Part shown: one piece after another, positions 1 through 7,408 of the stretch
Layout: every line of letters starts with the position of its first letter
How positions within the stretch are numbered: position 1 is the first letter of the stretch
Assembly: GCA_937951695.1 (NCBI GenBank)
Contig: CALFBL010000264.1
Coordinates: forward strand, 1-7,966
Direction: 5' to 3'
Length of the DNA: 7,966 nucleotides
From: an uncultured Granulosicoccaceae bacterium
Lineage (GTDB): Bacteria; Pseudomonadota; Gammaproteobacteria; Granulosicoccales; Granulosicoccaceae
Position numbers and translations under genes: made by a program
Notes under the pieces: generated by a model
What the model was told of the DNA's origin: nothing
Seen by the model: the letters and a program-made list of their open reading frames with translations, nothing else
The model's database searches: none

Positions 1-386
1 GGTACCACTTCAGTGCGGTGTTGTTTGGCAATGCAACGCACTATCGAACAACACGACTGTGGGAAGAAAAAACAATGATGTATATGAGCACTGCACTTGA
101 CAGAAACAGAAAGGTAGTGCTCTAATCCCAAGTATTGTGTCCCCAAGTTGGGAAGTGCAGGTTTGGTAATAGTGGAGTTTAAGACCGAAAATGCGGCATG
201 GTATAGTATGCAGTAGGGGGGAGGGCGGGTACTGCACCGTGTATAATACCTGGTACATGTAATTTTGTTGTCAAAGTCAGCAGAGCCGCCTCGTGCAATG
301 TGTACTTTGCTATTCAAATTGGATGCAGATATAGTCTAGACGTAACATTTGTATGATGTGTATTTTTGCTATTGATGGAGGGGTGA
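1..386. other. Unassigned stretch without a credible gene; sequence unlike the rest of the window
   Basis: No gene can be supported here. All three plus-strand frames are closed by stops (for example at 332, 337, 343, 354, 373 and 384), so the protein read downstream cannot be extended into this stretch even by one frameshift. An open minus-strand frame (10-258) gives a Cys-, Leu- and Tyr-rich peptide with no family resemblance. The DNA looks richer in G/T runs and in A+T than the coding DNA to the right. It holds isolated promoter-like strings (TTGACA at 97-102 and TCTAAT at 121-126, 18 bases apart; TATAAT at 242-247) and an 11-base palindrome at 142-152, none tied to a gene. It could be intergenic DNA, a decayed insertion, or a foreign or chimeric end joined to the chromosome. 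I cannot tell which. Confidence 0.5.
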
Positions 387-674
387 TGGGGGAGAGCGGC
401 GTGGCTGGATCCGCGTCGACTGCGAGGTTATGGTTCGGTCGTACTGGATTATCGCTTTAATGATCGGTTTCAGTCTTTAGTGCAATTTGATATTCGCAGT
501 GCAGCGTTTGACAGTGAGTTAACCGAATTAGGCAATGTTGGTGGACAGCTACACATCGGCTTAAGAGCATCGCTCGCCCGCCAGCATCGGTTCGAGCTGA
601 GTTTCAGCGAAGATATCCTTGCGGACACCGCACCCGATATTGGGGTACGGCTTGCGTATACCTTCGTTCCCTAG
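387..674 (+). pseudogene. C-terminal fragment of a DUF3187-like envelope protein, 5' part missing
   Basis: The frame is open from just after the stop at 384-386 to the TAG at 672-674, about 95 residues. The end has alternating beta-strand character and the segment FSEDILADTAPDIGVRLAYTF, with its run of D/E, T-A-P-D and a final aromatic strand. This matches my memory of the C-terminus of DUF3187 proteins, predicted outer-membrane or periplasmic beta-rich proteins of unknown function, normally a little over 300 residues long. About two thirds of the protein is therefore absent. The recognisable part begins around 420-430 (GYGSVVLDYRF); the residues before it may already be non-native. A GTG at 480 could start a 64-residue peptide, but it has no ribosome binding site and would cut a beta-strand unit, so I read the piece as a remnant rather than a small gene. 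It converges on the Lon gene, with 21 bases between the stops. The family call rests on motif memory only. Confidence 0.55.
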
Positions 675-695
675 CTGACTCTGTGTGCTTTTTTG

Positions 696-3104
696 CTACT
701 CAAACATCACGGCAAAAACGTCATCGTAGTTTTCAGCGTAGTGGATCTCGATGCCCTCGGTGATGTACTCTGGCAATTCATCCGTGTCGCGGCGATTGGC
801 TTCTGGCAGCAACACTTCATCCAGGCCAAGACGTCGGGCGGCGATCATCTTTTCACGTATCCCCCCCACCGGAAGCACTTCGCCCGTCAGCGTCATCTCG
901 CCGGTCATGGCAATGGTTTCGCGAATCGGTACGTCCAGAGCCAGCGACAACAGGGCCGTTGTCATCGTAACGCCCGCGCTCGGACCATCCTTGGGTGTGG
1001 CACCTTCGGGTACGTGTAAGTGGATAAAGTTTTTCATAAACCACTCGTCTTCAACGCCATAGTATTCGGCGTTGGTGGTGACGTAGCTGTGCGCGATCTG
1101 CGCACTTTCGTTCATGACCTTACCCAGCTGGCCCGTCAGCTTTAGACCGCGATCGCGGCTGTGCACAGACGTTGCTTCTATCGGTAAGGTCGCCCCCCCC
1201 ATGGCGGTCCAGGCACGGCCGGTAACAACCCCCACACCACCGAGCTGGCGTTCCAGACGAAACGTCGGTTCACCAACCCAGTCAATTAGATTTTTCGGTG
1301 TGATGGATATTTTTTTAGTACCGCTCAGCAATTGCACAATGGCTTTGCGTAGTATTCGGTGCAGCAACTTTTCAAGATTTCGAACCCCCGCTTCCCGAGC
1401 GTAGCCGTCTACCAGCAGGCGCAGCGCTGAGTCAGAAATTCGCACTTGGCTCTTCTTGACTTTATTGCGAGTGAGCAGTCGAGGCCACAAGTGTGCTCGT
1501 GCGATGTCCACCTTTTCTTCAGTGAGGTATCCGGCTAGGCGAATGATGTCCATACGATCGAGGAGTGGGCGAGGGATGCTGTCGAGCTGGTTGGCGGTGC
1601 ACACAAACAGAACCTTGGATAAATCGATCCTCAAGTCGAGGTAATGATCGAGAAATTCGCTGTTCTGTTCCGGATCGAGCACCTCGAGCATCGCGGACGC
1701 AGGATCGCCTTGATACGAGCTACCCATCTTGTCGATCTCATCGAGCATGATCACTGGGTTACTGACTTCGACGTCTTTCAACGCTTGCACCAATTTCCCC
1801 GGCATGGCCCCAATGTAGGTGCGACGGTGGCCTTTTATTTCAGCTTCGTCGCGCATGCCTCCCACGCTGAAGCGATAGAACTTTCGTCCCAGGCATTCGG
1901 CGATGGATTTACCGATGGAGGTTTTTCCCACCCCCGGTGGGCCAACGAACAGCAATATCGATCCGGCAACTTCGCCGCGAAAGACCCCCATCGCCAGAAA
2001 CTCAAGAATTCGTTCCTTAATGTCTTCCAACGCTGCGTGATCACGATCTAGCACGTCCCGTGCGGCGTCCAGCTCCAATTGGTCGTCGGAGTGAACCCCC
2101 CACGGCACCGAGCTTAGCCAATCGACGTAGTTTCGGGTTACCCCGTATTCCGGTGAACCGGTTTCCAGAATGCCCATCTTGTTGATTTCATCGTCGAAGC
2201 GTTTTTGCACGTGCGCTGGTGGATTTTTTGTCGCCATACGTTCCCGGAACGTATCGATGTCGGACGTTTTGTCGTCTTTGGCAATACCGAGTTCACGTTG
2301 AATAACTTTCAGCTCTTCGCGCAGGAAAAATTCTCGCTGATGCTTATTCATTTTTTGTTCGACTTCCGAGCGTATTTCGCTCTGCAATCGCGCCACTTCC
2401 AGCTCTCGTTGCAACAACACCAACACGCTTTGCATGCGTTCCTGCAAGGGCACCGTCGCTAGAATATTTTGCAGCTCGTTGCCGGGGGCCGTGGTAATGG
2501 CGGCGGCAAAATCGGCCAGCGGTGAAGGGTCGTTAAGATTGAAGTGGTTTAAAAAGTTCTTCAGCTCTTCGTTGTATAGCGGGTTCAGAGGGATGAGTTC
2601 CTTGATCGCCTGAATCAACGCCATGGCATAGGCTTTTATTTCCTTGGTCTTGGTCACAGTTTCCACCGGATAGGTGGCGTCGGCTTTGAACGGGGCTGAC
2701 TGATTAAGCCAATTGGTGATCTGGAAACGCTGTAAGCCTTGCGCGATAAACTGAATTTTGCCGTTGTTCAACACCACGTTATGTAAGCGCACCACGCAGC
2801 CTATGGAGCTGAAGTCTTCGGTATCCACCGAATCGGTGTGTTCCTGTTCACCCGCATAGACCAGTCCGATTAACGGTTCATCCATTTTTTCCAGCAGTTT
2901 AAAAGTCGATTCCCAAGGGGCTTCGTCCACTACCAGTGGCTGGACCTGTGCCGGGAAAAAAGGCCTTTCAAAGATCGGCAACAACAACAACCGTTCCGGC
3001 AAATTATGGTGCGGCACCACCAATTCGGTACCCGAATCAGATTGCTCTCTGAGTTCGGATTCATCACTCTCACTGATCAGTTCGATGTCGGAGTCGTCAG
3101 CCAT
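696..3104 (-). CDS. lon: ATP-dependent Lon-family serine protease (endopeptidase La), AsrA-like second type
   Basis: This cytoplasmic AAA+ protease unfolds and degrades damaged and regulatory proteins. From the chosen ATG it has 802 residues, close to the ~785-800 usual for LonA. In order there is an acidic tail (1-28), the Lon substrate-binding N-domain starting at LPERLLLLPIFERPFFPAQ (~35), a charged coiled-coil (~240-275), the AAA+ module with Walker A GPPGVGKT (388-395), Walker B VIMLDEID (451-458) and sensor-2 AGVRNLE (~572-578), and the protease domain with GPSAG (Ser709) and Lys752. The 43-residue Ser-Lys spacing equals that of E. coli Lon (Ser679/Lys722), so the protein should be active. 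The RPFFPAQ-type N-domain resembles the alternative Lon called AsrA in Pseudomonas more than classical Lon. A TTG at 3158 and an ATG at 3131 are in frame. I prefer ATG 3104 because an AGG lies nine bases upstream and the protein then begins like AsrA. It follows rep after 73 bases. Confidence 0.93.
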   Translation of the reverse strand: MADDSDIELISESDESELREQSDSGTELVVPHHNLPERLLLLPIFERPFFPAQVQPLVVDEAPWESTFKLLEKMDEPLIGLVYAGEQEHTDSVDTEDFSSIGCVVRLHNVVLNNGKIQFIAQGLQRFQITNWLNQSAPFKADATYPVETVTKTKEIKAYAMALIQAIKELIPLNPLYNEELKNFLNHFNLNDPSPLADFAAAITTAPGNELQNILATVPLQERMQSVLVLLQRELEVARLQSEIRSEVEQKMNKHQREFFLREELKVIQRELGIAKDDKTSDIDTFRERMATKNPPAHVQKRFDDEINKMGILETGSPEYGVTRNYVDWLSSVPWGVHSDDQLELDAARDVLDRDHAALEDIKERILEFLAMGVFRGEVAGSILLFVGPPGVGKTSIGKSIAECLGRKFYRFSVGGMRDEAEIKGHRRTYIGAMPGKLVQALKDVEVSNPVIMLDEIDKMGSSYQGDPASAMLEVLDPEQNSEFLDHYLDLRIDLSKVLFVCTANQLDSIPRPLLDRMDIIRLAGYLTEEKVDIARAHLWPRLLTRNKVKKSQVRISDSALRLLVDGYAREAGVRNLEKLLHRILRKAIVQLLSGTKKISITPKNLIDWVGEPTFRLERQLGGVGVVTGRAWTAMGGATLPIEATSVHSRDRGLKLTGQLGKVMNESAQIAHSYVTTNAEYYGVEDEWFMKNFIHLHVPEGATPKDGPSAGVTMTTALLSLALDVPIRETIAMTGEMTLTGEVLPVGGIREKMIAARRLGLDEVLLPEANRRDTDELPEYITEGIEIHYAENYDDVFAVMFE

Positions 3105-3146
3105 AAAGGTGCGCCTGTTGCTGTTTTTCATTAAGTCGAATATGCA

Positions 3147-3174
3147 AAGATATGCCAACTGAGCTTGTTTTCAA
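3147..3174 (-). promoter_or_regulatory. Candidate promoter for the Lon-family gene, sigma-70 or heat-shock-like
   Basis: Reading the minus strand, TTGAAA (3174-3169) is followed after 16 bases by TATCTT (3152-3147). Matches to the sigma-70 boxes are five of six and four of six. The same -35 reads GTTGAAA, and GGCATAT lies about where a sigma-32 -10 (CCCCATnT) would be, so a heat-shock promoter is also possible. E. coli lon is heat-shock controlled, which makes this plausible but not shown. Transcription would begin near 3140, between the rep stop and the preferred Lon start at 3104, and the TTG at 3158 would lie upstream of the transcript. Boxes this short arise by chance. Confidence 0.3.
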
Positions 3175-3177
3175 CCC

Positions 3178-5178
3178 CTACTTCAGCATCTCTCGCAAGC
3201 TGGCAAGCGCGTCGGTGCCTGCCTGACGGTTGCGTTCTTCACTATTAGAACCCAAGTCGCCAATGGTGACGATATCTTCGGGTGGAATGTCGGCAATAAA
3301 CCGGCTCTGTTCGGTCACTGAGGATTCCCCGTATTTTTGTCGGCTGCGGCAGCGCGTCAACGTCAGCTGATGACGCGCTCGAGTCATACCAACGTACATC
3401 AGGCGTCGCTCTTCTTCAATAGCCTCGTCCTCGAGGCTGTTTTTATGAGGCAGAAGATCCTCTTCCATTCCTACCATATAGACCTGTGAGAACTCCAGAC
3501 CTTTGGCAGCGTGCAAGGTGAGCATATTTACCGCGTTTAAGGGTTTGCCATCGTCCTGGTGGCTAAGCATGTCATGCAGTGATAGTCGGTTAACGACCTC
3601 TGCCAGCGTTCGATCCTGTTGGTCTTCATCGACCAGCAAGCGGCCCATCCAGTCCATCAACTCGTCCATATTGGCCAGCATCCTCTCGGCGTGTTTGGGG
3701 GTATCGGCGCTGGTGTCTAACCAGTCCCGGTAGTTGATGTCTTCAAAGACGCCTTTCACCACATCGAGCGGGTCCCCGCGTGTCGCGTTGTCGCCTTGCA
3801 AGGTGAGCCAGTTAACAAACGATTGCACACGGGCAAGTGGTTTTCCGGAGAGTACCGTTTCCAATCCGATTTCGTGACTGGCCGCGAACAGACTGCAGTT
3901 ACGGCTGCGCGCGTATTCGCCAAGCTTCATTACGGTGTTTGGGCCGATCTCCCGGCGTGGGGTGTTTATCACGCGCAAAAAAGCGGTGTCATCGTCGGAG
4001 TTCACCAATAGTTTCAGATAGGCCAGCATATCCTTGACTTCCGTCTTGTCAAAAAATGAGCTTCCCCCCGAAATTTGATACGGAATGTTTTTCTCGCGCA
4101 TCGCCTTTTCAAAATGGCGCGATTGGAAATTACTGCGATACAAAATCGCGAAGTCGGAAAAATCACATTTCTTTTGGTACTGACGCATCAGAATTTGCCC
4201 AGCAACCCAGTCGGCTTCATCCAGGCCGTGTCGACACACGCTCAAACAGATTTCATCACCTATGCCCAGATCACTCCACAGCTTCTTTTCAAACAAGTGT
4301 GGGTTCAGGCTGATGACCGCATTGGCGGCGCGCAATATGCGTTGTGTTGAGCGGTAGTTTTGCTCTAGTTTGATAACGCGTAAATTGGGGAAGTCGTCTT
4401 TCAGGGTTACCAGCCCATCGGGTCTGGCTCCGCGCCATGAATAGATGGATTGATCGTCGTCGCCGACCACGGTTAAAGCGCCGAAACGGTCCATGAGCAT
4501 ACGCATCAACGCGTATTGGGCTTCGTTGGTGTCCTGGTATTCGTCTACCAATAAATGTCGCACGCGCCCTTGCCATTGGCTGCGTTGTTCTTCGTCGTCG
4601 CGCAATACTTGAACCGGCAGGTTAATCAGATCATCAAAGTCGACCGAATTGCACGAACGCAGCCAGCGCTCGTAGTCACGCAAGAGCAGCGCAGCAGCGC
4701 GTGCCTGATCGCTATCGGCGGTATCCAACGCTTGTTTGGGTGATAGAAAACTACTCTTCCATGCCGATATCATGTTCTGCGCGGTGCGCTCTTCGAGTGG
4801 AGAATTCTGCTCGCGGATGAGCTCCTTCAGTATCGAGATGGCATCGGATTGATCCAAAATGGTAAAGCCTTTGCGCAATCCAGCCGGCTCGGGACATTGA
4901 CGCAGGATGTCCAGGCCTAAGCGGTGAAACGTGGACACCGTTAATTGCCGGACCAACTGCTTGCCTAATTTTTTCGACAACCGCGCCTTCATCTCCTGTG
5001 CCGCTTTGTTGGTGAAGGTCACCGCTATAATCGAGCGCGGACTGTACTGTTTTTTATCAATCAGATACGCAATTTTTTCTGTGATAACACCGGTTTTTCC
5101 GCTACCCGCACCGGCTAAAACCAGTAGCGGTGTGTCGGTGTGTTTAACGGCGGCGAATTGTTGAGGATTGAGTGCCAT
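3178..5178 (-). CDS. rep: ATP-dependent DNA helicase Rep (superfamily 1, UvrD/Rep family)
   Basis: Rep is a 3'-5' single-strand DNA translocase and helicase that helps replication forks pass protein roadblocks and restarts stalled forks, normally by association with DnaB. At 666 residues it is close to E. coli Rep (673) and aligns by eye over the whole length, including the MxLNPxQ start. All SF1A motifs are intact: Q-motif region NPQQ (4-7), Walker A AGAGSGKT (22-29), motif Ia VTFTNKAAQEM (53-63), Walker B VDEYQDT (211-217), motif III GDDDQSIYSWRGA (239-251), motif IV LEQNYRS (271-277), motif V LTLHAAKGLEF (553-563) and motif VI ERRLMYVGMTRAR (590-602). QSRHFEKAMREKNIPYQISGG (352-372) and the NTPRREIG segment are typical of Rep rather than UvrD or PcrA. 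The start has no strong Shine-Dalgarno sequence, but an upstream extension is not needed. It is divergent from the phosphatase gene and is followed by the Lon gene on the same strand. Confidence 0.95.
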   Translation of the reverse strand: MALNPQQFAAVKHTDTPLLVLAGAGSGKTGVITEKIAYLIDKKQYSPRSIIAVTFTNKAAQEMKARLSKKLGKQLVRQLTVSTFHRLGLDILRQCPEPAGLRKGFTILDQSDAISILKELIREQNSPLEERTAQNMISAWKSSFLSPKQALDTADSDQARAAALLLRDYERWLRSCNSVDFDDLINLPVQVLRDDEEQRSQWQGRVRHLLVDEYQDTNEAQYALMRMLMDRFGALTVVGDDDQSIYSWRGARPDGLVTLKDDFPNLRVIKLEQNYRSTQRILRAANAVISLNPHLFEKKLWSDLGIGDEICLSVCRHGLDEADWVAGQILMRQYQKKCDFSDFAILYRSNFQSRHFEKAMREKNIPYQISGGSSFFDKTEVKDMLAYLKLLVNSDDDTAFLRVINTPRREIGPNTVMKLGEYARSRNCSLFAASHEIGLETVLSGKPLARVQSFVNWLTLQGDNATRGDPLDVVKGVFEDINYRDWLDTSADTPKHAERMLANMDELMDWMGRLLVDEDQQDRTLAEVVNRLSLHDMLSHQDDGKPLNAVNMLTLHAAKGLEFSQVYMVGMEEDLLPHKNSLEDEAIEEERRLMYVGMTRARHQLTLTRCRSRQKYGESSVTEQSRFIADIPPEDIVTIGDLGSNSEERNRQAGTDALASLREMLK

Positions 5179-5248
5179 GAACGGGTTGTGCTGAATCGGA
5201 AGCTCAGTCTAGCCGAGCCCGTGCGTCAGGTTCCATCCATCAACGCCG

Positions 5249-5254
5249 TATACT
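5249..5254 (+). promoter_or_regulatory. Candidate -10 box (TATACT) for the phosphatase-cyclase pair, in the 83-base divergent gap
   Basis: TATACT at 5249-5254 matches the sigma-70 -10 consensus in five of six positions. It would place the transcription start near 5261-5262, exactly at the preferred ATG of the phosphatase. No good -35 is seen at 15-18 bases spacing, and there is no TGn extension. The gap between the rep start (5178) and this gene must hold promoters for both directions. I could not find a convincing one for rep. Confidence 0.2.
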
Positions 5255-5261
5255 TGTGCGC

Positions 5262-6110
5262 ATGAACAGCATTGACATGAGCCGGGCTCGCCAAGCCGCG
5301 ATGGCCGCAGCCGACGCCGCACAAGCGATCATCGAAACCTATCAACGTCAGAACAATTGGACGGTGAGTTACAAGTCTGACCAATCGCCTGTGACGGACG
5401 TGGACGTCGCCTGTGAGAAAGTCATCCACGAGGTGCTGACCCGAGACTATCCTCAAGCGGCCTTTTACGGCGAAGAGACCGGTCGGCATGAAGCCATGAC
5501 ATCGATCTCTAGTTCGGGTGAGGGCGGTGAGCCCGTTGACGCGATCTGGCTGATCGACCCGATTGATGGCACCAAGAGCTTTATCCGCGAGATGCGCTAC
5601 TTCTCCACTCAGATTGCCCTGGAGGTGCAGGGGGAACTGGTGTTGGGAGTCTCCAATGCACCCGCCTACGGCGAGCGATTGCTGGCCGTGGCCGCCACAG
5701 AATCTGCTTTGGGTGTGGGCAGTTCGCCCGGGGTCTGGATAAACGGCGCCGCTGTTAAGACAAGCCCTGTCGCAACGCTTGATGAGACCTTTCTATCAAC
5801 CGGGAATCTAACCCGGTTGGCGCAACACGCCGAGCGATGGCAGGCGCTGGGTGAGATTATCCAGCGCGTCAGGCGGGTGCGCGGCTACGGCGATTTTTGC
5901 CACTATCATCAGCTGTGCGCTGGACAATGCGATCTGGTAATCGAATCCGATGTCAATATTTTGGACATTGCCGCTCTGAGCGTTGGTGTCAGGGCCGCTG
6001 GTGGGGTCATCACTGACTTGGAAGGTGGCGCTATCAATCAGGCGTCTACATCGGTGTTGGCGGCCGCCACCGCAAAATTGCACGCTGACGTTTTGCAGCG
6101 ACTCAATTAA
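5262..6110 (+). CDS. Inositol monophosphatase family phosphatase, histidinol-phosphatase (HisN)-like
   Basis: Members of this Mg2+-dependent family hydrolyse phosphate monoesters such as inositol-1-phosphate, histidinol phosphate or 3'-phosphoadenosine phosphate in the cytoplasm. From the ATG at 5262 it has 282 residues, typical of the family. Visible metal-site motifs are TDVD (45-48), GEET (70-73), the signature DPIDGTKSF (99-107) and the third-metal Asp in ILDIAAL (Asp235). The usual WDxAAG is replaced by LDIAAL, and RGYGDFCHYHQLCAG comes just before it. Both resemble the HisN branch, which has GDAYGY and a DxAAL form, more than SuhB or CysQ, so histidinol phosphate is a fair guess but not proven. 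No his genes lie nearby. The start is uncertain: GTG at 5256, ATG at 5262 and ATG at 5277 are all in frame, none with a Shine-Dalgarno sequence. The TATACT at 5249 favours 5262. The stop is 10 bases before the cyclase, suggesting one transcript. Confidence 0.85.
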   Translation: MNSIDMSRARQAAMAAADAAQAIIETYQRQNNWTVSYKSDQSPVTDVDVACEKVIHEVLTRDYPQAAFYGEETGRHEAMTSISSSGEGGEPVDAIWLIDPIDGTKSFIREMRYFSTQIALEVQGELVLGVSNAPAYGERLLAVAATESALGVGSSPGVWINGAAVKTSPVATLDETFLSTGNLTRLAQHAERWQALGEIIQRVRRVRGYGDFCHYHQLCAGQCDLVIESDVNILDIAALSVGVRAAGGVITDLEGGAINQASTSVLAAATAKLHADVLQRLN

Positions 6111-6120
6111 GATCTAGCTC

Positions 6121-7401
6121 ATGCGCATTCCTTATTACAAACCAGGTCGACGCAGCGTTCTGTTTTCGCTAATCTTATTGCTTGCGCTGGTGCTGCTCGT
6201 GTTGACCGGGCTGGGCGTGTTTCGTCTGTACTTCGATTTTAATTGGACTGGCGCAACGCCCGACTCAGGGCAACTGTTTTCGTTGGGCATCCGAGGCGGT
6301 AATTCGTTTAACATTTTCTCCGACGAGCTGAGCTACGTGTTTTGGCTGACGCTGCTGCTGATGGTGATGCTGTGTTTGCTGATGCCGGCATTTCGGCTCA
6401 TCGGTGGATCGCTGCTGGCGGTTGCCTGTGCAATCGGTGTGGTTGCCTTGTACTGGCGCGACACGGCCTTGAACCCGCATGTGCCGCTGGAGTTCCAGCT
6501 ACTGACCTTGAGTGTGTTGTTCGCGGTCTACGTGTTGATGATGTATTTTGCGGAAGTGCGCGATAGCAAACAGTTTGCGCAGTTACTGAGCCAGTACGTT
6601 CTGCCAGAGCTGGCCGCAGCGTACAGTCGAGATCCGGACAGTCTGGGGCTCACGGGGGACGAGCGTGAGCTGAGCGTTTTGTTCTGTGATGTCGTCGGGT
6701 TCTCTGCGATCATTGAACAACTTGAGCCCACTCGGGTGCCGGATTGGCTGAACGGATTTTTTAATCTGGTCAGTAGAATTATTGTGCGTCACGAGGGCAC
6801 GATCGATAAATACATGGGCGACAGCGTCATGGCCGTTTGGGGTGCACCGCAACGTTCGAAATCCCACGCCTACGATGCTTTGCAGGCGGCCACAGACATG
6901 TGCGAAGAACTGGCTGCACTAAACAAGCGGTTCGTGGCGCAGGGTCTGCCTACCATGCGCATCGGGATTGGCGTCAGTACGGGCTTGGCGACAGTGGGAA
7001 CCTTTGGGTCGGAATACCGGATGGATTACACCGTGGTGGGCGACACGGTAAACGTGGCCCGTCGGCTGGAAGAACAAACTCGAAAGTATCATGTGCCGGT
7101 GGTGGTGTCGGATACAACGGCTGAGGCTTTACCCGATATGGTGTTTCGCGAGCTCGATACCGTTGTGGTAAAAGGACGACAGAAACCGGTCACCATGTAT
7201 CAGCCGATGGGTTTAAAAACGCGGGCTGATGAAACGCTGTTGGAGAATCTGGAGTTACACAGGCAGGCCATGGCCGCCAGTAAAGCGCGCGACTGGCCAC
7301 TGGCGAGAAAGTTGTTCGGTGAGCTGCAAGTGTCTTTTGGTCCGACCAACATGTACGCTTTGTATCTGCGCGGAATCGACGCACAGACCGCTGCGCGTTG
7401 A
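6121..7401 (+). CDS. Membrane-anchored class III (IIIb-type) adenylate cyclase
   Basis: This protein of 426 residues is predicted to make cAMP from ATP on the inner face of the cytoplasmic membrane. Four hydrophobic segments are seen at about 13-36, 71-90, 93-111 and 124-143, leaving one outside loop of roughly 35 residues (37-70) and a cytoplasmic C-terminus. A linker with SQYVLPELAAAY (157-168) leads to the cyclase domain (~182-365). Both metal aspartates are present, Asp190 in FCDVVGFS and Asp234 in KYMGDSVMAVWGAP. So are the purine-contact pair Lys230 and Thr304 (DYTVVGD) and the transition-state Asn311 and Arg315 in NVARRLE. Lys with Thr is the IIIb pattern, known from bicarbonate-responsive cyclases. 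A helical tail (~370-420) resembles one TPR-like hairpin. Linker and catalytic domain resemble CHASE2-type cyclases, but no CHASE2 domain is present. No clear ribosome binding site precedes the ATG. It is probably translated from the phosphatase transcript. Confidence 0.92.
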   Translation: MRIPYYKPGRRSVLFSLILLLALVLLVLTGLGVFRLYFDFNWTGATPDSGQLFSLGIRGGNSFNIFSDELSYVFWLTLLLMVMLCLLMPAFRLIGGSLLAVACAIGVVALYWRDTALNPHVPLEFQLLTLSVLFAVYVLMMYFAEVRDSKQFAQLLSQYVLPELAAAYSRDPDSLGLTGDERELSVLFCDVVGFSAIIEQLEPTRVPDWLNGFFNLVSRIIVRHEGTIDKYMGDSVMAVWGAPQRSKSHAYDALQAATDMCEELAALNKRFVAQGLPTMRIGIGVSTGLATVGTFGSEYRMDYTVVGDTVNVARRLEEQTRKYHVPVVVSDTTAEALPDMVFRELDTVVVKGRQKPVTMYQPMGLKTRADETLLENLELHRQAMAASKARDWPLARKLFGELQVSFGPTNMYALYLRGIDAQTAAR

Positions 7402-7408
7402 TCCTTAT

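Noticed and set aside
97..126. TTGACA and TCTAAT 18 bases apart, a near-consensus sigma-70 promoter
   Set aside because: No gene with a credible product follows on the plus strand before the stop-rich stretch ends, so I did not call it as a working promoter.
142..152. CCCAAGTTGGG palindrome
   Set aside because: The single-base centre cannot form a hairpin loop, and no adjacent gene would use it as an operator.
10..258. 82-residue open frame on the minus strand
   Set aside because: The peptide is rich in Cys, Leu and Tyr, shows no motif or family resemblance, and has no ribosome binding site. It looks like chance.
674..696. Run of six T (689-694) between the converging stops as a terminator
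   Set aside because: Only a three-base AGC/GCT pairing lies before it, too weak for a Rho-independent stem.
693..1062. Plus-strand open frames opposite the Lon gene
   Set aside because: They are antisense shadows of a gene whose catalytic motifs are fully conserved in the minus frame.
4289..4576. Arg-rich minus-strand frame overlapping rep
   Set aside because: It is an alternative frame of the rep coding sequence, where conserved helicase motifs II and III sit.
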